Notes under the pieces: generated by a model
What the model was told of the DNA's origin: nothing
What the model saw: the letters and a program-made list of their open reading frames with translations, nothing else
Databases searched by the model: none
Shown here: positions 21,652 to 34,641 of the stretch, piece by piece
Position numbering within the stretch: the first letter of the stretch is position 1
Layout: every line of letters starts with the position of its first letter
Program-made: the position numbers and the translations under genes
Origin: Hypoxylon rubiginosum
Lineage: Eukaryota > Ascomycota > Sordariomycetes > Xylariales > Hypoxylaceae
Length of the DNA: 64,000 nucleotides
Direction of reading: 5' to 3'
Assembly: GCA_902806565.1 (NCBI GenBank)
Contig: CADCXA010000053.1
Span: 744,001-808,000, forward strand

Positions 21652-23835
21652 TCAATAGGCTTCATCGTACTCCGAGATCGACGGAGTCCAGGATGCGAAA
21701 GGTTTGTACTTGTTTACGCGCTCAAGCTGGGAGAGAAGCTCGTCTAACTCGAGCCAGTTCTCAACGTCGTCAGCAAACTTGCGATGCTTTTTAGAAACGA
21801 TGTGCTAAATCAACTGTTAGCAATCCATATGAAGCTGGGGTCAGGAGGGATAAACTTACCTCGTCAAAATCGGCATATTTTTCAGCGCAGTTCTCGCAAT
21901 AACCAGGCTTGAGCTCGCTCTTCTTCGACTTCGCCGAGTCCCGTTTCTCCGGTCGCTCCGTCGTCTTGGGTTCCTCATGGGAGGCTTTATTGACTACATT
22001 ATCGTCGACCAAGTCGAGCTTTCGGCTTGATGTACGGCCTAGTGTGAAAGACCGCTTGATAGGCGCGTCATCCCGGAGGGTTGATTCAACGGTTCGACGA
22101 GAACTCAGGTCCTGTGAGGTTGCAGTGCTATTTCGCTTCAGGACCTGACGCTGGAGACCGTGGACCTCTTTACTCAGACCAGTTATGACACCAGGAGTCG
22201 TTGCAGTGGAAGAGACCATCTGAGATCTGATGGCTGATGTCACATTAGAAGGCTGCACACCGGATGCGACCGGCTCGCCACCGAAGAAGCGGCTAGCAGG
22301 GCGACCAGTAAACGCATTGGGGCGAGAGTCTGGAATTGGACCGAGGGGTAACTTGGACGAGTTGGACAATTCGATCGAGGCAGCACTAGAGCCACGATAA
22401 TGTCCGTTCTCCATTTCACCCAACGTTCGCTTTCTAGTGATAGGTTTCGGAGGCTCCATCTTCGGAGGCTGAAGTACTGGCTTGCCCTCGGCGGTGGCCC
22501 TAGTCACTTGGGCTTTTGGCTTGGGCTGCGGCCGGGCATCTTTGGATTCATACTCCTCGATGAACGGGCAGCGTCCCAACGCAGCAGTCCTGAACTGGGG
22601 CCAAGTACCCTTAGACTTGTCGGCCACCTTCTTATACTCCCTAGCCATGATAGGCTTTTGCTTCTCTTCCATGTCGTATATGTAGATGTACGGACCCTTG
22701 AAATAGTGTAGTTCCTGAGCGTTTACTGTCGGATCTCGATCAGAGGGTCCATTCACACGCTCGTTGTTGAGAAGACGCAGTAAATTGCGATCCTCCGTAG
22801 TCCGAGACTCGATCTCCTTCGGCTTGCGAGCTCCGAATGCTATCTCTGCGCTGACGTATGGGTCCGTCTCAAGAAGCAGAGTAACCATCCGTTGCAGCTT
22901 GTCCAAGGACCAGATCTTCTTCCCCATATCCTTGGCGCGAAGCAGGATATCCATATTCTTCTTCGGCTGGTTGATGGGGTCATCGTGAGTCTGTGACGGC
23001 ACTTTCCGAGCTCGAATGTCCCTGCTGAATAGTCTTTGTCTGACGGAGGCCTCAGATAATCGAGTTAGGAGGGATGGATTAATAGTCTTAACTTCCTCCT
23101 GGTCTCGTTCCTGATCTTGTTCTTGCTCGTGATCGTGGTCTTGGTGCTTTTCGGTAGCATGGTCTTCGTCTTGACGGCTTGCACCTTTTTCAGACGGGAT
23201 CGATCGGGTGGTGACGACGTGCGTAATGTCGATAGAGAAAAAAGCTTCTTCGCGCTGCATGAATGAAAACGTTGTCAGTTAGGTGCATCAAGCGAGGCAA
23301 GGCACAACAGAGTACTCACAGCACCCAAAGCAGCAATTTGTTTAGCGAGTCTCTTATGCGCCTCGTTGGGAACCTTCTCGAAGTAGAAAACTAATTTGGG
23401 GAACCTGGCTCGATGATGTTGTTGCCAATTCTGGATCTCCTCTATGTCCTGCTTAGTGTAGCTGGTGGTGGCAGTTACGGTTTGCTGTTGGTGTTGATTT
23501 TGGAGGGCGGATCTCTCCTTCGCCAGCTTGGTCTCGTAGCTATTTGCATTGCGACGTGTCTGTATGGGGATCTGGCTCTTGGTGACTCGTTGGGGCTGCG
23601 AGGCGGGCCGTAGCAAGCGTTGGTTACCGCTCTCGATGACCAGCTTCTTGGCCGGAGGAGGTTGGCCATATTGTTCCTCTCGCTGAACCTGAGCCGACGG
23701 GCGTTTTTGTTTAGCGAGGAGTGCCGAGTTTCGGAGGGGAGAATTTGCAATATTCTGGTTAGATGAGAGAGGAACTCGTCGACCAGACATGGCGGAAAAT
23801 GTTACGGGCGTGGGTGATAATGATATGGTTGCCAT
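21652..23835 (-). CDS. DBF4: DBF4-type regulatory subunit of the Cdc7 (DDK) kinase
   Basis: Three exons encode about 687 aa: 23835-23320, 23254-21860 and 21804-21652. Introns: 23319-23255 (GTGAGT...ATGCAG) and 21859-21805 (GTAAGT, branch GCTAAC, TTTAG). Known role: it binds and activates Cdc7, targeting MCM2-7 to fire replication origins. Seen: an N-terminal SP/RRVPL region, a BRCT-like motif N (FPKLVFYFEKVP, then REEAFFSIDITHVV across intron 1), motif M at about residues 360-420 (GPYIYIYDMEEKQKPIMARE, then GRCPFIEEYE), and the C-terminal motif C zinc finger at about 623-650. The finger reads YCENC, then DFDEHIVSKKH, with two Cys before intron 2 and two His after it. Loss of the last exon would remove the zinc-binding His pair. 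A KR-rich, acidic low-complexity stretch (DHDHEQEQDQERDQEE) lies near residue 210. The Aspergillus orthologue is nimO. Confidence 0.93.
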
Positions 23836-24849
23836 ATAAATAGACCTATTACACTATGTTATGTGTTATGCGGGGGTGGAAGTCGACTCTCGAAAATGCC
23901 TGGACCAACAAATAATAAAGTATTATTTGTTTTGATCCGATAGACACCAACTCGATACTCAGGAAGTCGGGCTTGGGTCTTCGACTAACGAAAACTATCG
24001 TTTGTCTTTGCTGCTAGACAACTAGAAAGTGTCTACGTCGGTGTTCTAAGTCTTAGTCCGGTGGTTGGCACGCGACAAACCGTGACTCAACACGGTAGAG
24101 TCGTAGATTTGACGAGGACAACACGGTCGAATGTTTGCCGTCAAGTCGACATCGGGACCAATTGAAGAAGAATAAGTGATCTTGAGAGGTTCAATTGATC
24201 CAAAGACGCGAGAATGACTCGGAGATCCAACTTGAAGCGGCGTGGTGGAACGAGTTCAATGTCGGAAGCTTCCAAGCTGCTGGAGAACAATCGAATTTCT
24301 AAGGGTACCAAAGCTTTTGAAAGCGTGACTGCGTTTCTTGCGTTCTGCGCTAGCACTAACAATTTCTGAATCAACAACAAGGGTGGTGCACAGACCATTT
24401 GACATCACTTGCTGCAATTGTCAGCCCCCACTATCGATGCGCGGGAACAACCCAGCAACCAGCAGCTAGCAACCAGCAAGAACCAGCAGCCACAGCAAGC
24501 TAGCAACAAAGCTACAGCAGCTCTATTCAGCCCCGCCTAACCCCCTGGACCCCTTGTTCCCCTCTAAAGATTTCGTCAGCTGGCCTTAGAAAAAAAAAGA
24601 TGTGAGGCTTTGCCGCCTCAATTCTCCGACCTGCTAACAGCATCCCAACCGGGATAGTTGCATCAAATATCAGCTTGCCAGCTCCCAACTAGCCCACCTT
24701 AGATACTGGATAATATCTACGCACGTAATATTGACGGTACTGATTTTTTTTGGACCAAACCCAATTGAACTTGAATATCCTTATATTGCTCTTCTCAGAA
24801 ATGCTGCAAGTCGTCCAATGATGCAATTGGCTAAGACACTCCGACGAAT
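23836..24849. other. Divergent promoter region, DBF4 / ICP55
   Basis: About 1 kb shared upstream region. It contains an AACCAGCA-type short tandem tract at about 24452-24500. An antisense ORF 24141-24398 is not supported. Confidence 0.5.
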
Positions 24850-26379
24850 ATGAAGCTTCGCCAACTGCCCTTATGGCAGCTTGAACGGCACCTTAAATCG
24901 CACACCAATCCCTCGTCTCTGAATTTAGCACGGCAGCTCTCGACGAACCTATCTCCTCCCACATTCTCGACACCATATCCTCGACAATCGAATTTAAAAC
25001 GTAAACCGAAATGTTTACGCCCATACTCAACAGCTGTCCACGCCTCCAGCCTCCTCTTTGGCCAACCCGTCCATGAAACACACCCGCACCTCCTCTCACC
25101 AGGCGAACTCACACCCGGCATCACAGCTCAGGAGTACCACGAACGCCGCGCCACGTTATGCGAGTCCCTACCCCCGAACTCCGCCGTAATTCTACCCTCT
25201 GCGACTCTCAAATACCGCTCCGGCGCCGTCTTCTACCCCTTCCGCCAAGAATCCAACTTTCTTTACCTAACTGGCTTCTCAGAGCCCGACTCCCTTGCTG
25301 TCCTCCGACGCACCGGCGACGGGCACGGCGACTATGTATTCCACCTATATTGTCGGCCGAAGGATCCGAAGGCGGAGCAGTGGAAAGGCCCCTGGAGTGG
25401 CGTCGATGCTGCGAGGGATGTGTGGAATGCGGACGAAGCAGGGGATATCGGCCGTGTTGAGGGCTCGTTGGCTGGTGCGCTCAATGGGGTGAGCAAAATC
25501 TTCACGGACGCCGAGTTGACCAAGTACGGCACACCCACGAAACTGGGCAGTCTCGTGCAAACAGCAGCCCCAAATGCGAGCACCTTGCCCCTGCAGTCTC
25601 ATATCAACGTCCTCCGGGCCATCAAGTCGCCCGCCGAGATTGCCAACATGAGACTCGCGGGCCAAGAGTCCGGTCGGGCATTAACGGAAGCCATGCGGCA
25701 GCCGTGGAAGTATGAAAAAGAACTTGCCGCATTTCTCGAGTACCAGTACCAGATATCTAGCCTAGACGGCCCAGCTTACATTCCCGTAGTAGCCGGCGGC
25801 TCCAGGGCCCGGCTAATTCACTACGTGCTAAACAACAGCGAACTAAACGACTCGGAGCTGGTACTCGTAGATGCGGGCGGCGAGTACGGGACATATATCA
25901 CGGACATCACGCGCACGTGGCCTGTCTCGGGCAAGTTCAGCCAACCACAGAAAGATTTATACAACGCCGTACTACGCACCCAGCGATCACTGGTCTCGCT
26001 ATGCCGTGGGAGCGCTAACACCACTCTTGACAAGCTGCATCAGATCACGGAGAGCTCGCTTAGCGATCAGCTACGGCAGCTCGGCTTCGACACGAGCGGC
26101 GACGCCATGAATACCCTATTTCCGCACCACGTAGGCCATTACGTCGGGCTAGATGTGCACGACGTGCCGGGGTACCCACGCAACGTCGTCCTGAAAGAGG
26201 GACATTGCGTGACCATAGAGCCCGGCGTCTACGTGCCGGACGACGAGAGGTGGCCAAAGGCCTTCCGGGGCATGGGTATCCGTATTGAAGACAGTGTTTG
26301 CGTATGTGAAGATAACCCCTTGATACTAACTACGGAGGCAGTCAAGGAAGTTGATGACATCGAGGCATTACGTAGCTGA
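24850..26379 (+). CDS. ICP55: Mitochondrial Xaa-Pro aminopeptidase, ICP55 type (M24B)
   Basis: Single exon, 509 aa. Known role of ICP55: removes one N-terminal residue from MPP-processed mitochondrial precursors, stabilising them (N-end rule). Seen: an Arg/Ser-rich, acid-poor N-terminus (MKLRQLPLWQLERHL) fitting a presequence, then the family hallmark GQPVHETHPHLLSPGELTPG, an N-terminal AMP_N domain (FYPFRQESNFLYLTG), and the pita-bread metallopeptidase core. The metal ligands are all present: Asp in VDAGGEYG (about 340), Asp in YITDITRTWP (about 351), His in HHVGHYVGLDVHD (about 427-431), Glu in TIEPGVY (about 456) and Glu in RIEDSV (about 478). The length equals that of the yeast protein. 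Start at 24850 taken as the first in-frame ATG of the ORF. Confidence 0.93.
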   Translation: MKLRQLPLWQLERHLKSHTNPSSLNLARQLSTNLSPPTFSTPYPRQSNLKRKPKCLRPYSTAVHASSLLFGQPVHETHPHLLSPGELTPGITAQEYHERRATLCESLPPNSAVILPSATLKYRSGAVFYPFRQESNFLYLTGFSEPDSLAVLRRTGDGHGDYVFHLYCRPKDPKAEQWKGPWSGVDAARDVWNADEAGDIGRVEGSLAGALNGVSKIFTDAELTKYGTPTKLGSLVQTAAPNASTLPLQSHINVLRAIKSPAEIANMRLAGQESGRALTEAMRQPWKYEKELAAFLEYQYQISSLDGPAYIPVVAGGSRARLIHYVLNNSELNDSELVLVDAGGEYGTYITDITRTWPVSGKFSQPQKDLYNAVLRTQRSLVSLCRGSANTTLDKLHQITESSLSDQLRQLGFDTSGDAMNTLFPHHVGHYVGLDVHDVPGYPRNVVLKEGHCVTIEPGVYVPDDERWPKAFRGMGIRIEDSVCVCEDNPLILTTEAVKEVDDIEALRS

Positions 26380-27911
26380 GAGAAAACTGAAGACCTTGAG
26401 CACAAGGCTATCTTAATCCATTATTGAGAAGCTCTAGTGAGGGTTACTTGTAGAAAAGGATATGTTATATACAGAGATCATCTTGTTCCATACCGATGAG
26501 ATACTAGCTATTACTTAATTATTATCAAACTAAGTGCCCAGATAATATATATTTCTTAGATCGTATATAAGAAAATAGCCGTCTCAATTGATATCTCCAC
26601 ATTGGTCACCTAATGCAGGTAGACAGGTCATCATTCAAAGAGGAGAAAAGAAGAGGTTTCCCCCTGAGCTCGTAAATAGGGGCGTAGCAAAGCCCTCGAA
26701 AGCCCAAAGGACATCACTTGATTCATCTTGCAATTTTCGCCTCTGCCCTCGAGCCCGATCACATCCGTCTCAAGTAAGTCCGGCTTGTAAAACAGCTCCC
26801 GTGTCTCAGCTACGCGCATACGTATTCGGTGACATGATGACGCTGAGAGAGTCATCCATCACCCATTAGCCGAGACGCAAAGGCGGACTCCTAGATGCCA
26901 AGCGAGAAAAAATCATACGATGCTCGTACGTTCCCTAAGTAATCAAAAGGGGGGCTGCTTAGCGGATAGGCGAAAAAAAAACTACTTCGTAATTCACTCA
27001 AATCTGATGTAAGACAAACAGCGGCAAGCGGCAAGGAACAAGTTCGCGGGAAGGACTTCCAGCACATGGCTGAGGTGGTATTATTAGTTTTTGAAGATAT
27101 TCAAATTTTTCCTTTCTGACGCGCGTGATCTCTCTCTCTCTTCGGGAGTAGCTAAGGTATCACATGATATAACAATAAATTGCAGGTTTCTGAAACCGCA
27201 AAAGAACACAGCTCCTGAGTAGGTAGCTAGTAATAACAAACAGATCAATTCCTTCTCTTGAATTTTAGTCCTGCATCACGATCTCGCGGGATATACCCAG
27301 CGGTCTGTGTGGAACTCCTGATTTTCCAACCCAGCCCGAAAAAAGAAATGATAAAAATGCCGTAAATTGCGCCTGATCGAATGCCTTATTCTCTTGGTAT
27401 AGGCTATTCGTCTATCCCCAAGACGCCACTCCTTTAGGTAACCAAACCTGGTTAATTTTTTTTCTAAGATCCCCAACAGGCAAACCCAGGCCCACGTGTG
27501 TGCTAGATTCCGAGGTGTCATACAAACGGTGGTATGTATATATATATATACGTGGGTGTATAGGTGTGTGTAAAAATAGGTAAGAACGGCTCAGGAGGTA
27601 ATTGAATTCATGTCGGCATTTCTAGTCGTGATGAGATTGTGCCGTTTTGACAAAAATGCAAAAACTTTCCGAGGCTACCAGGCCCAGATTAATTCAGGTG
27701 GGCTGCGAATGTTGGGTATCATATTCGAAGCAAGATATTCGTAGGTCGTCATTACTGTTGTTATTGTTGAGATCGATCAAAAGTTCGAGGTTTCGAAGTT
27801 GTCGATGATTATTCGTCGTGTAGAGAGTTGAGAGTACGGAGTGGTGATTGGCGATGGGTGATAAGTAATGCGTCTTTTCAAGTTGAAGGCCAATAAACAG
27901 GAACCAGTCAT
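26380..27911. other. Intergenic region between convergent ICP55 and bHLH genes
   Basis: Holds the 3' ends of both genes. A (TA)n tract lies at about 27538-27551. ORFs at 26588-26869 and 27276-27521 have no support. Confidence 0.5.
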
Positions 27912-29374
27912 CTAGGAAAAGGCTCGGGGGTTGAAGACGGAGGCGCCGTATCCTTGGGGCGCCCAATTCGGTGCCGGCGCGGCGCCGACTAATTGTTCGA
28001 AAGCGTGTAGCCGGCGGGCAAGCTCCTCGTTCTTCTGTGCCATTGACCGATTTCTGCGCTCAAGTTGGTGGATATATTCAGTCGCCTTAGTTAAGACTGT
28101 GCCCTACAAACCAATTAGTCTCATAATCCTTAGACAGGTATTCTATCAACATACCTTACTAACTTTAGGAGCTGTCCTGGAAGCCGGGTTCTCATTGTCA
28201 TCTCCGTCTTCGGGTATGGCCCGCAGAGACGGGATAGCGTCCCGCAATTCAGCAATCTTGTCCTTTAGGTTCGTGCGGTATTTTCGTTCAATGTCGTTGT
28301 GAGCAGCTCGGTCGCTATTTCGCGGCTTCTCCTTAAGCTTGTCCATAGCTTCCGTCGAATTAGAACGTGAGGGCGCTTGGGGTCTCGTCGCGGCCGGCTT
28401 GGTCCGGGGCTCCGGCGTGTTGCTCTTGCTATCACTCATCGTTGTCGGGCTCTGGTTGATTTCGAATCGGAAGTCCATATTAGGAACTTGTCTGGAGTTG
28501 GGCTGCTGCTGTTGCGGAGCTTGCCCCGTGCCCATGGCGATGGCAAGTAATCTCTGACGCTCGGGGTCGTTGAAAGGAGGATTGACGTTAACGTAGTCCA
28601 TGCGGAAGCCCGGCTGCGGTGTCTCCCAGCTGAGCGGGGTGGAGTAGAGCCTCTCTCGCGGTGGTACTTCCGAGGGAATGGGGAGAGACTCCGTCTTGGT
28701 GAGTTGGTCGGCCAAGGCCATAGAGAAAAGGTCGTCGTCGTCCGACAGCGCGTGATCAAGGGCGCTATCGTCGATCAGATCAGCTGTTGATGAGGGCGGA
28801 TAAGCCACTTTGAAGCTGTTGCCGGGTCTCCCGACAACCCTAGATCTTGGATGAGGTTGAGCTAGGTTCCGGGGTTTGCTCTCTCGGTTGTCTGTAAAGA
28901 TGGGGTCGCTCTCGTTATCGCTGTCGAAGCGGAGCCAATAGTCAGAGCAGTCTAAGGTAGAAGGATCCTCGGTGAATTTGGATCTTCTTATATCGGAACA
29001 CTGGCGCTTCTTAGGTACTTCCCGTCCAGTGAGTTTATGTTTATGTGAGTTATTAGAAAGATTATGCGAGGTAGTGGAAGCCGGCGAGTTCGCAGAAGTA
29101 CTCGGCGTTTGGTGTGATACTGAGGTCGCCGAGTTTACAACACTCGATTCAGCTGACCTGTCTAGCTCGTCCCAGAAGCTGATGGAAGATAGCTGCTGTG
29201 AGTAATCCGTAGATTGATCGAAGAATGTCTCGAAGGTCTGAGGAATGTTAGGGTCTTGTTCAGATCCAGATAGGAATAGGTAGATCGAATTGAGATGGCA
29301 TCGATCTAATATTAGCATACCTTGTCGTTACCAGCAGGATAAACGTCAATGTCCTGCATAACACCTGCGTCCAT
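27912..29374 (-). CDS. SREBP-type bHLH transcription factor (short, no membrane domain)
   Basis: Three exons encode about 442 aa: 29374-29321, 29237-28155 and 28103-27912. Intron 1 (29320-29238) is GTATGC, branch CCTAAC, CCTCAG. Intron 2 (28154-28104) is GTATGT, branch GACTAAT, TTGTAG, and falls inside the HLH. The bHLH (about residues 330-400) reads AAHNDIERKYRTNLKDKIAE, then LRDAIPSLR, an insert, and KGTVLTKATEYIHQLERRNR. The Tyr in ERKYR is the SREBP-family signature that allows binding of SRE sites as well as E-boxes. A leucine-zipper-like coil follows. The N-terminal half is acidic and Ser/Asn-rich (DDSALDHALSDDDDLFSMAL), a likely activation region. No TM segments are present, so it resembles the soluble Aspergillus SrbB type (hypoxia, sterol, carbon control) rather than membrane SrbA; that orthology is inferred. 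Confidence 0.88.
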
Positions 29375-31859
29375 GACGAATCCCACAACAATTCAAGAGC
29401 CACCGGTAGATCCCTAGGTGGCACTATATCTTGACTGCTATGGTTCTAAATAAGGACGTATCCCGGTATGGGATGGTGATTCGGAAGGGTAGGCCGGGTG
29501 AGGTGATGTATTCGCTGTCACGCGAAGTCTAGGCTTGGCGAGATAGACGAGAGAAGCCGGACGGGTCGAAAGCAAATCTCGACAAGCTCCGGCAAAGGTG
29601 GCCAAGTCCGTTACCGTGTCGTGCTATAGTTGGGCAGCTGGGCAACCTTGGGCTATGCTGGAAGCAGATAGACCCTAGAGCGTAGAGAGAGAGAGATGTG
29701 TATAGAGAGTGTGTGTGTAAGTGTGAAGCCACTAGTAGCAAGCCACACTAGAGAGTCTGGAATGTGGATGGAGAGATATGATATCACCAACAATGCCACA
29801 ATGTGAATTGATCAAACGATGTTGAAGAACACACGATGTAAGAGTAGAAAGGATGGCTAGCTCGAGCAGGATGGTTAGGTAGTTATCTAGATGATTAGGA
29901 TGGGGTGAGATGGGAATTCGAGAATTCGGCCATTAAAGAGTAAGAATCAGATCTTAGAATTTCAGGGTCCTTGAACGCGCACAATGGCCGAGACCGCCCG
30001 ACGATGCATGGGTACAAGTTACAATGTAAAAATTATGGCCTGACGATGCAGAGGGACGGAGACGCTCAGATAAAAATCCAAGCCTGGCCCCGAAGGGCGA
30101 TCCCGACATTGCTACCTAGTACATTACGTTAGGTATCTGTTGCACGGTATTGTCGCTCCGGCAGCAAGCGCGCAAACTTTCCCAACGTGGCTCTCGTATC
30201 CATCTCATCCATCCATCTCATCCATGGCATCCATGGCATCCATGGCGTCTATGGTACCCATTAGGGATTGGATGGGGGATTAGGGGGAAGACTACATAGT
30301 ACGGGGGACTGCGAGGACCACGAGAGCTACAAGAGCTACAAGAGCTACAAGAGCTACAAGAGCTGCGAGAACTCCGAGTAATCCCTAGTAAACCCTGCCC
30401 AGCAAGTCTAGTAAGGGCAAGGCAAGGCAGGGCGGGAAAATGACGGACCCTGGGGCAGCAAAATACCATGATTTAAACATTGTGGGCTGATGGCCGCATC
30501 AAGTCAACTCTGGGATTTGTCCGGGTTGCAAATTTCATCATAGTATAAAGGGAGCAGTAAAAAAATTTAGAAGGCAAAAAGGACCACAGGTTGTCATCGG
30601 TACATCGGAGCGTCAAGAGGTGGCCTGACTTTTTGTCCCAAAAAGTTGTCTTGTCAAGGGGGATGGTCTAGAATCACGCATCATGTGGGGTGAGTTTTTC
30701 AAAGATCAGACCATTCGCGAGGCTGAAGTCGAAAATATCGTATGACCTTCGCTTCGCTCCTTTGGAAGCAAACGGGTCCGGGGGTCTAGACGCCATCGTC
30801 CACTCTCATTGGATGTATCTCATCAGCCGGCTTCCCATTGGACACTAACCCCTATCTAATCAAATATCCGGCCCCCAAACTACTCGCAGCCTTGCAGATG
30901 TTCCACCTAAACCGTTGAATTCGCTACGAATGTGGAACAAGTGCCACATGTGCCACACATGCCGGTAGATTCCCGCCGTACTATGTAGATCTTTGCCATG
31001 CGGGAACCGTTAAGCCGGCGTGCTGCGTGCGCCTAGGCTTGGGCTTGTGGCAGTTCTGATGTGGCTGGTGATGGATGGTACGAAATACCTAACCGGAACC
31101 CCTTTTCCGTTTTCTCCCGCATGTCCGGATCGCGACCCCAATGCATCGTGATGATATGTAGGCGGCGACGGACATTCTCACCGGCCTCAATTACAGGAAT
31201 TTCCAAGATCCTTCTCACCGACTTAGTAGCCTACTTGATTACATCAATGCAACATACTCGACTTTATATCACATGCCATTTCAACTTGCAATATGACTTA
31301 TCTACTTTTTCATCCAGGTTCAGTAGGCATACGCGGCTCGTATTAAAATCTTGGAAGCCTTTCCGTATAGATAGCCAGATCTCAGCCTTCCATACATAAA
31401 AACCACGGCTCAACAAATATGTAGGCGAATCAATCCTCCGATTCGCTTCCCCGTCTCGATAGGCTCCTTCGGGCTCAAGCGCAGGTCCATTGGCGCTAGA
31501 TGCATAGCAGAGAGTCCAAGCCGGTTTCCAGATGGCGGGCTAGATCTTAGATCGTACGATCAAGACTGTCTGTGCATGCAAGTGCCAACCCGCACCCAGA
31601 GACCACTCGCATTATTATGTGTCGGGGTGGCTCCAGAACCATCCCTAGGTAGCCATAGAAGACTTACTATTCCTTCCGCGGTAACCTACGAACTATCTAG
31701 ACTTCTGTTGAAGACCTCGTGAGCGATTAATTTTTGCGCTTCCCTAGATAAACAAGACTATCTCGAATATTTACAGTCTGGGCACAACCTCGGTCAAGGG
31801 CCCTATGTCGGTAATTGGAACTGCATCCGCAACCGCTCCAGCAACTGATCTAGACACTT
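29375..31859. other. Long 5' region of the bHLH gene, with small repeats
   Basis: Includes a GA/GT-rich microsatellite at about 29681-29725, CATCCATGG repeats at about 30198-30255, and a 9-bp GAGCTACAA repeat (four copies, 30324-30359). No gene found; ORFs across the repeats encode only Ser/Cys strings. Confidence 0.5.
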
Positions 31860-34641
31860 AGCTTGCCGTGGAGAGAAGCATCCCATCATGTTGCCATCTC
31901 ACTTACCCTGTTATTCTCTATGTATCAACTAATACATCAGCAATGGCCGTAACCCCGGTCCGTTCTGAGACATTCATCTACGGAGAAGTCATAGCTATCA
32001 CAACTCCGGTGGGTTCATCGCTGTCAGAGGCGTTGATAATGTTTCAAACCGCCGGGGCGACAGCATGTTCAATTGCGAGTTGAAGGGTCCGGCCTAAGAT
32101 GTCTTGAGTGGCGGTTTGCGGACCTGCCCGCTGGCCAATGGGATCTCAAAATGTGGTGGATTCACATCACGATATTTCTGTAAAGCTACCTAGGTAGTTT
32201 ACGACTAGGTATCATTCGCATGTGGCGCTCCTTGCCACGATTCCCGAGGCTCATTCAGAGCCCTCCGAGATACTATAGCTATTCTATAGGTCACATGGCT
32301 ATTAGTCATGCAATAGGGAGTCGGGTTCTTGAACGCAGGTCTTATGTTCGGTGGCCTCCGAGCTAAGGGATTTACGTGGCATCGTCAACTAAAGTCTGTT
32401 CTAGCCTAAGAAATAAGGATTCGTGATCAGGAGCGTCATCGATAGCTCGTGACTACTGAGTAATATACTACTTCAACAATTATTGAGGAAGAAGGAAATG
32501 AATCTATAGCAATAATATTCAATCATGGGTCAAACTAGGGTTTTTACACGAGGATTTGGTGGCGAGAGTAGCATCTATACCGTTAAATTATGATCGACGC
32601 TATAATACTGACACGTACTCTTACCTATTTGCCCTCGAAGGATACAAGACCCTATCGAAAAGGAGCGCCGCCAAAATCAAGTGTCTCTTCAAGCTTCAAA
32701 TTCAGTTTCTGATTCAACAGTATTGTCTTGGTAACCTGAAAGTTTCCATTCGACTATCTTCGACTATTGACTAGAGTCTAGAAGACCTCTTAACTACGTT
32801 GCAAGAACTCTCGACAAACTATGACAATGATTGTGTATAGCCTAGCTAAATCTAGCAGGCACTACCAGCAAATCCAGGCTATCTCGTAATACCATACGTA
32901 CCATTCAAGAGAAACTCGACAACGACAGACCAACTACCTTGGAGAAACAATGACCCTATTAATGTGTCTTTGAAAGGCAAGGCTAACTAAGTAAGTGTAT
33001 AACAACCCTTCGAGTAAATTGGCTTGTATAGACACCCCATCCTAACCAAGGGGAATAGATGGGATCAGATACTCCAAACAATAACTTGATTCCATCCACA
33101 ATATCGACGTCCTAATTCTACCTCTATTAGACTCCACTTCGCTGCTAGTCGTATCTAGTCGTCTACCTGACAGCCTCGGAGGATCATCATCCCCAACAAA
33201 TTCGTGCGACAAGACCACCTCTACCGATATCGTTCGAACTTTTCTTCACCTCCCTAGCCTACCCCTAACTAGCTATACGTCGACGAATCTATCTGCGAGC
33301 ACCGAAAACGATCTCTGGCATCTTCGCAACATAGAAGAATAATAGTGGTTAGACATAATCATTTGCTCTTGGGTTGTTGGACTGCGCAACTAATACGGGA
33401 CGGACACAATAAATTCGGTCAGGTCGTCCAACCTTCGTGGCAGCTTGTGTAGATACCCTATTCCTGCCTTGAGCTTTTGATAACTCGGACACATATGCGA
33501 CAGAGAAGCGAGATCCAACAAAGCCAATCGTTATTATCTAGCCGATTTATCTTTATATTTCCCTGTTGCGTGTGCTCTTTGATTTACCTACTTGTCACGA
33601 CGCGGAAGCGAAAGGCTCGGAAACAACGACGCTGTCCAAAGAGCCGTGAACCTGACTGCAAAATATCAACTCTATACAGACCTAGCGCACTGAGGCCCTT
33701 GATCCTTTGGAAATAGCCTCCGTATTTGTGCCAACAACTGCCGGCTATCGTCTAAGGGTTCAAAGGCCGAAAGGCTAAAGCCTTGACATGACCTATTTAT
33801 TAGGAATTATGAAGAACACCCAGTTGCTACCTACCTCCTAGTTATCTACAGATAACTGTTCCGATGATCCACCCTTCCGATACCCTCTTCTAGTTGCAAA
33901 AGCGACACCGAAATTGCCGGCAAGCAATTGCACCTTATATCCTGTGACACTTCTGCAATGGCACCAAGATCTTCGCTACCTCATGATGATATCAGCAACT
34001 CAAAGGCAGATTGATTATTTGAGGTAAGTATCATTAACATCGAAGTCTCTCTAGGCGTGGTAGAGTGCGTGTTGAAAGTTCTATCTGGATTCAGGCTTTT
34101 CGAAGTTTGGTACTGGTGTTGCTTTTTGACATTTTGACACTAGAGGTCAGGGATAATCCCATCTTACGAAGGTACGGAAGCATACTTACCTAGCCTACCT
34201 AGGTACCTAAGGTATTCAATATCATAGCCAGCCGAAGTAATCACGGCCTCGCGGTTCACCAAATCGGTGCCCATTCGTGATTTTCCATCCAACTCTATTG
34301 GTTGGTTAGTTGCATAGATACATGTCTTGATACGGATAACTACATGTAAGCTATATGCATGGCAGATTTATAAGCATAAGTAATTAAGTGGAGAGTGAAG
34401 GGGCCGTCGGAGTTGATCTGCACCAAACCGGACCCGCCGCTACGGTGCGCGAATGCCGGCGAAGCGGGGAGCGATCACGTCATTCCCTTGCGCCATGTTA
34501 ATTTAAATGACTTGGGTGCGTCTTTAGCTGGACCAAAGACTAGACGACATTCCGGTAGTGCTTCAGTACAGAATTAATACCCCAGCCACCCTAAGCAACC
34601 GAGCCGGACCACATCAACACCGAGGCGTACAACGTGACACA
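31860..34641. other. Gene-poor region with a possible coding relic
   Basis: TACCTAGGTA palindromes at 32187 and 34196. Between about 32690 and 32950 three frames in succession read coiled-coil-like protein with stops: SLEDLLTTLQELSTNYDND, then SLAKSSRHYQQIQAIS, then RNTIRTIQEKLDNDRPTTLE. A Ser/Thr-rich open stretch follows to about 33320. The origin is not recognised. Nothing else is supported. Confidence 0.35.
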
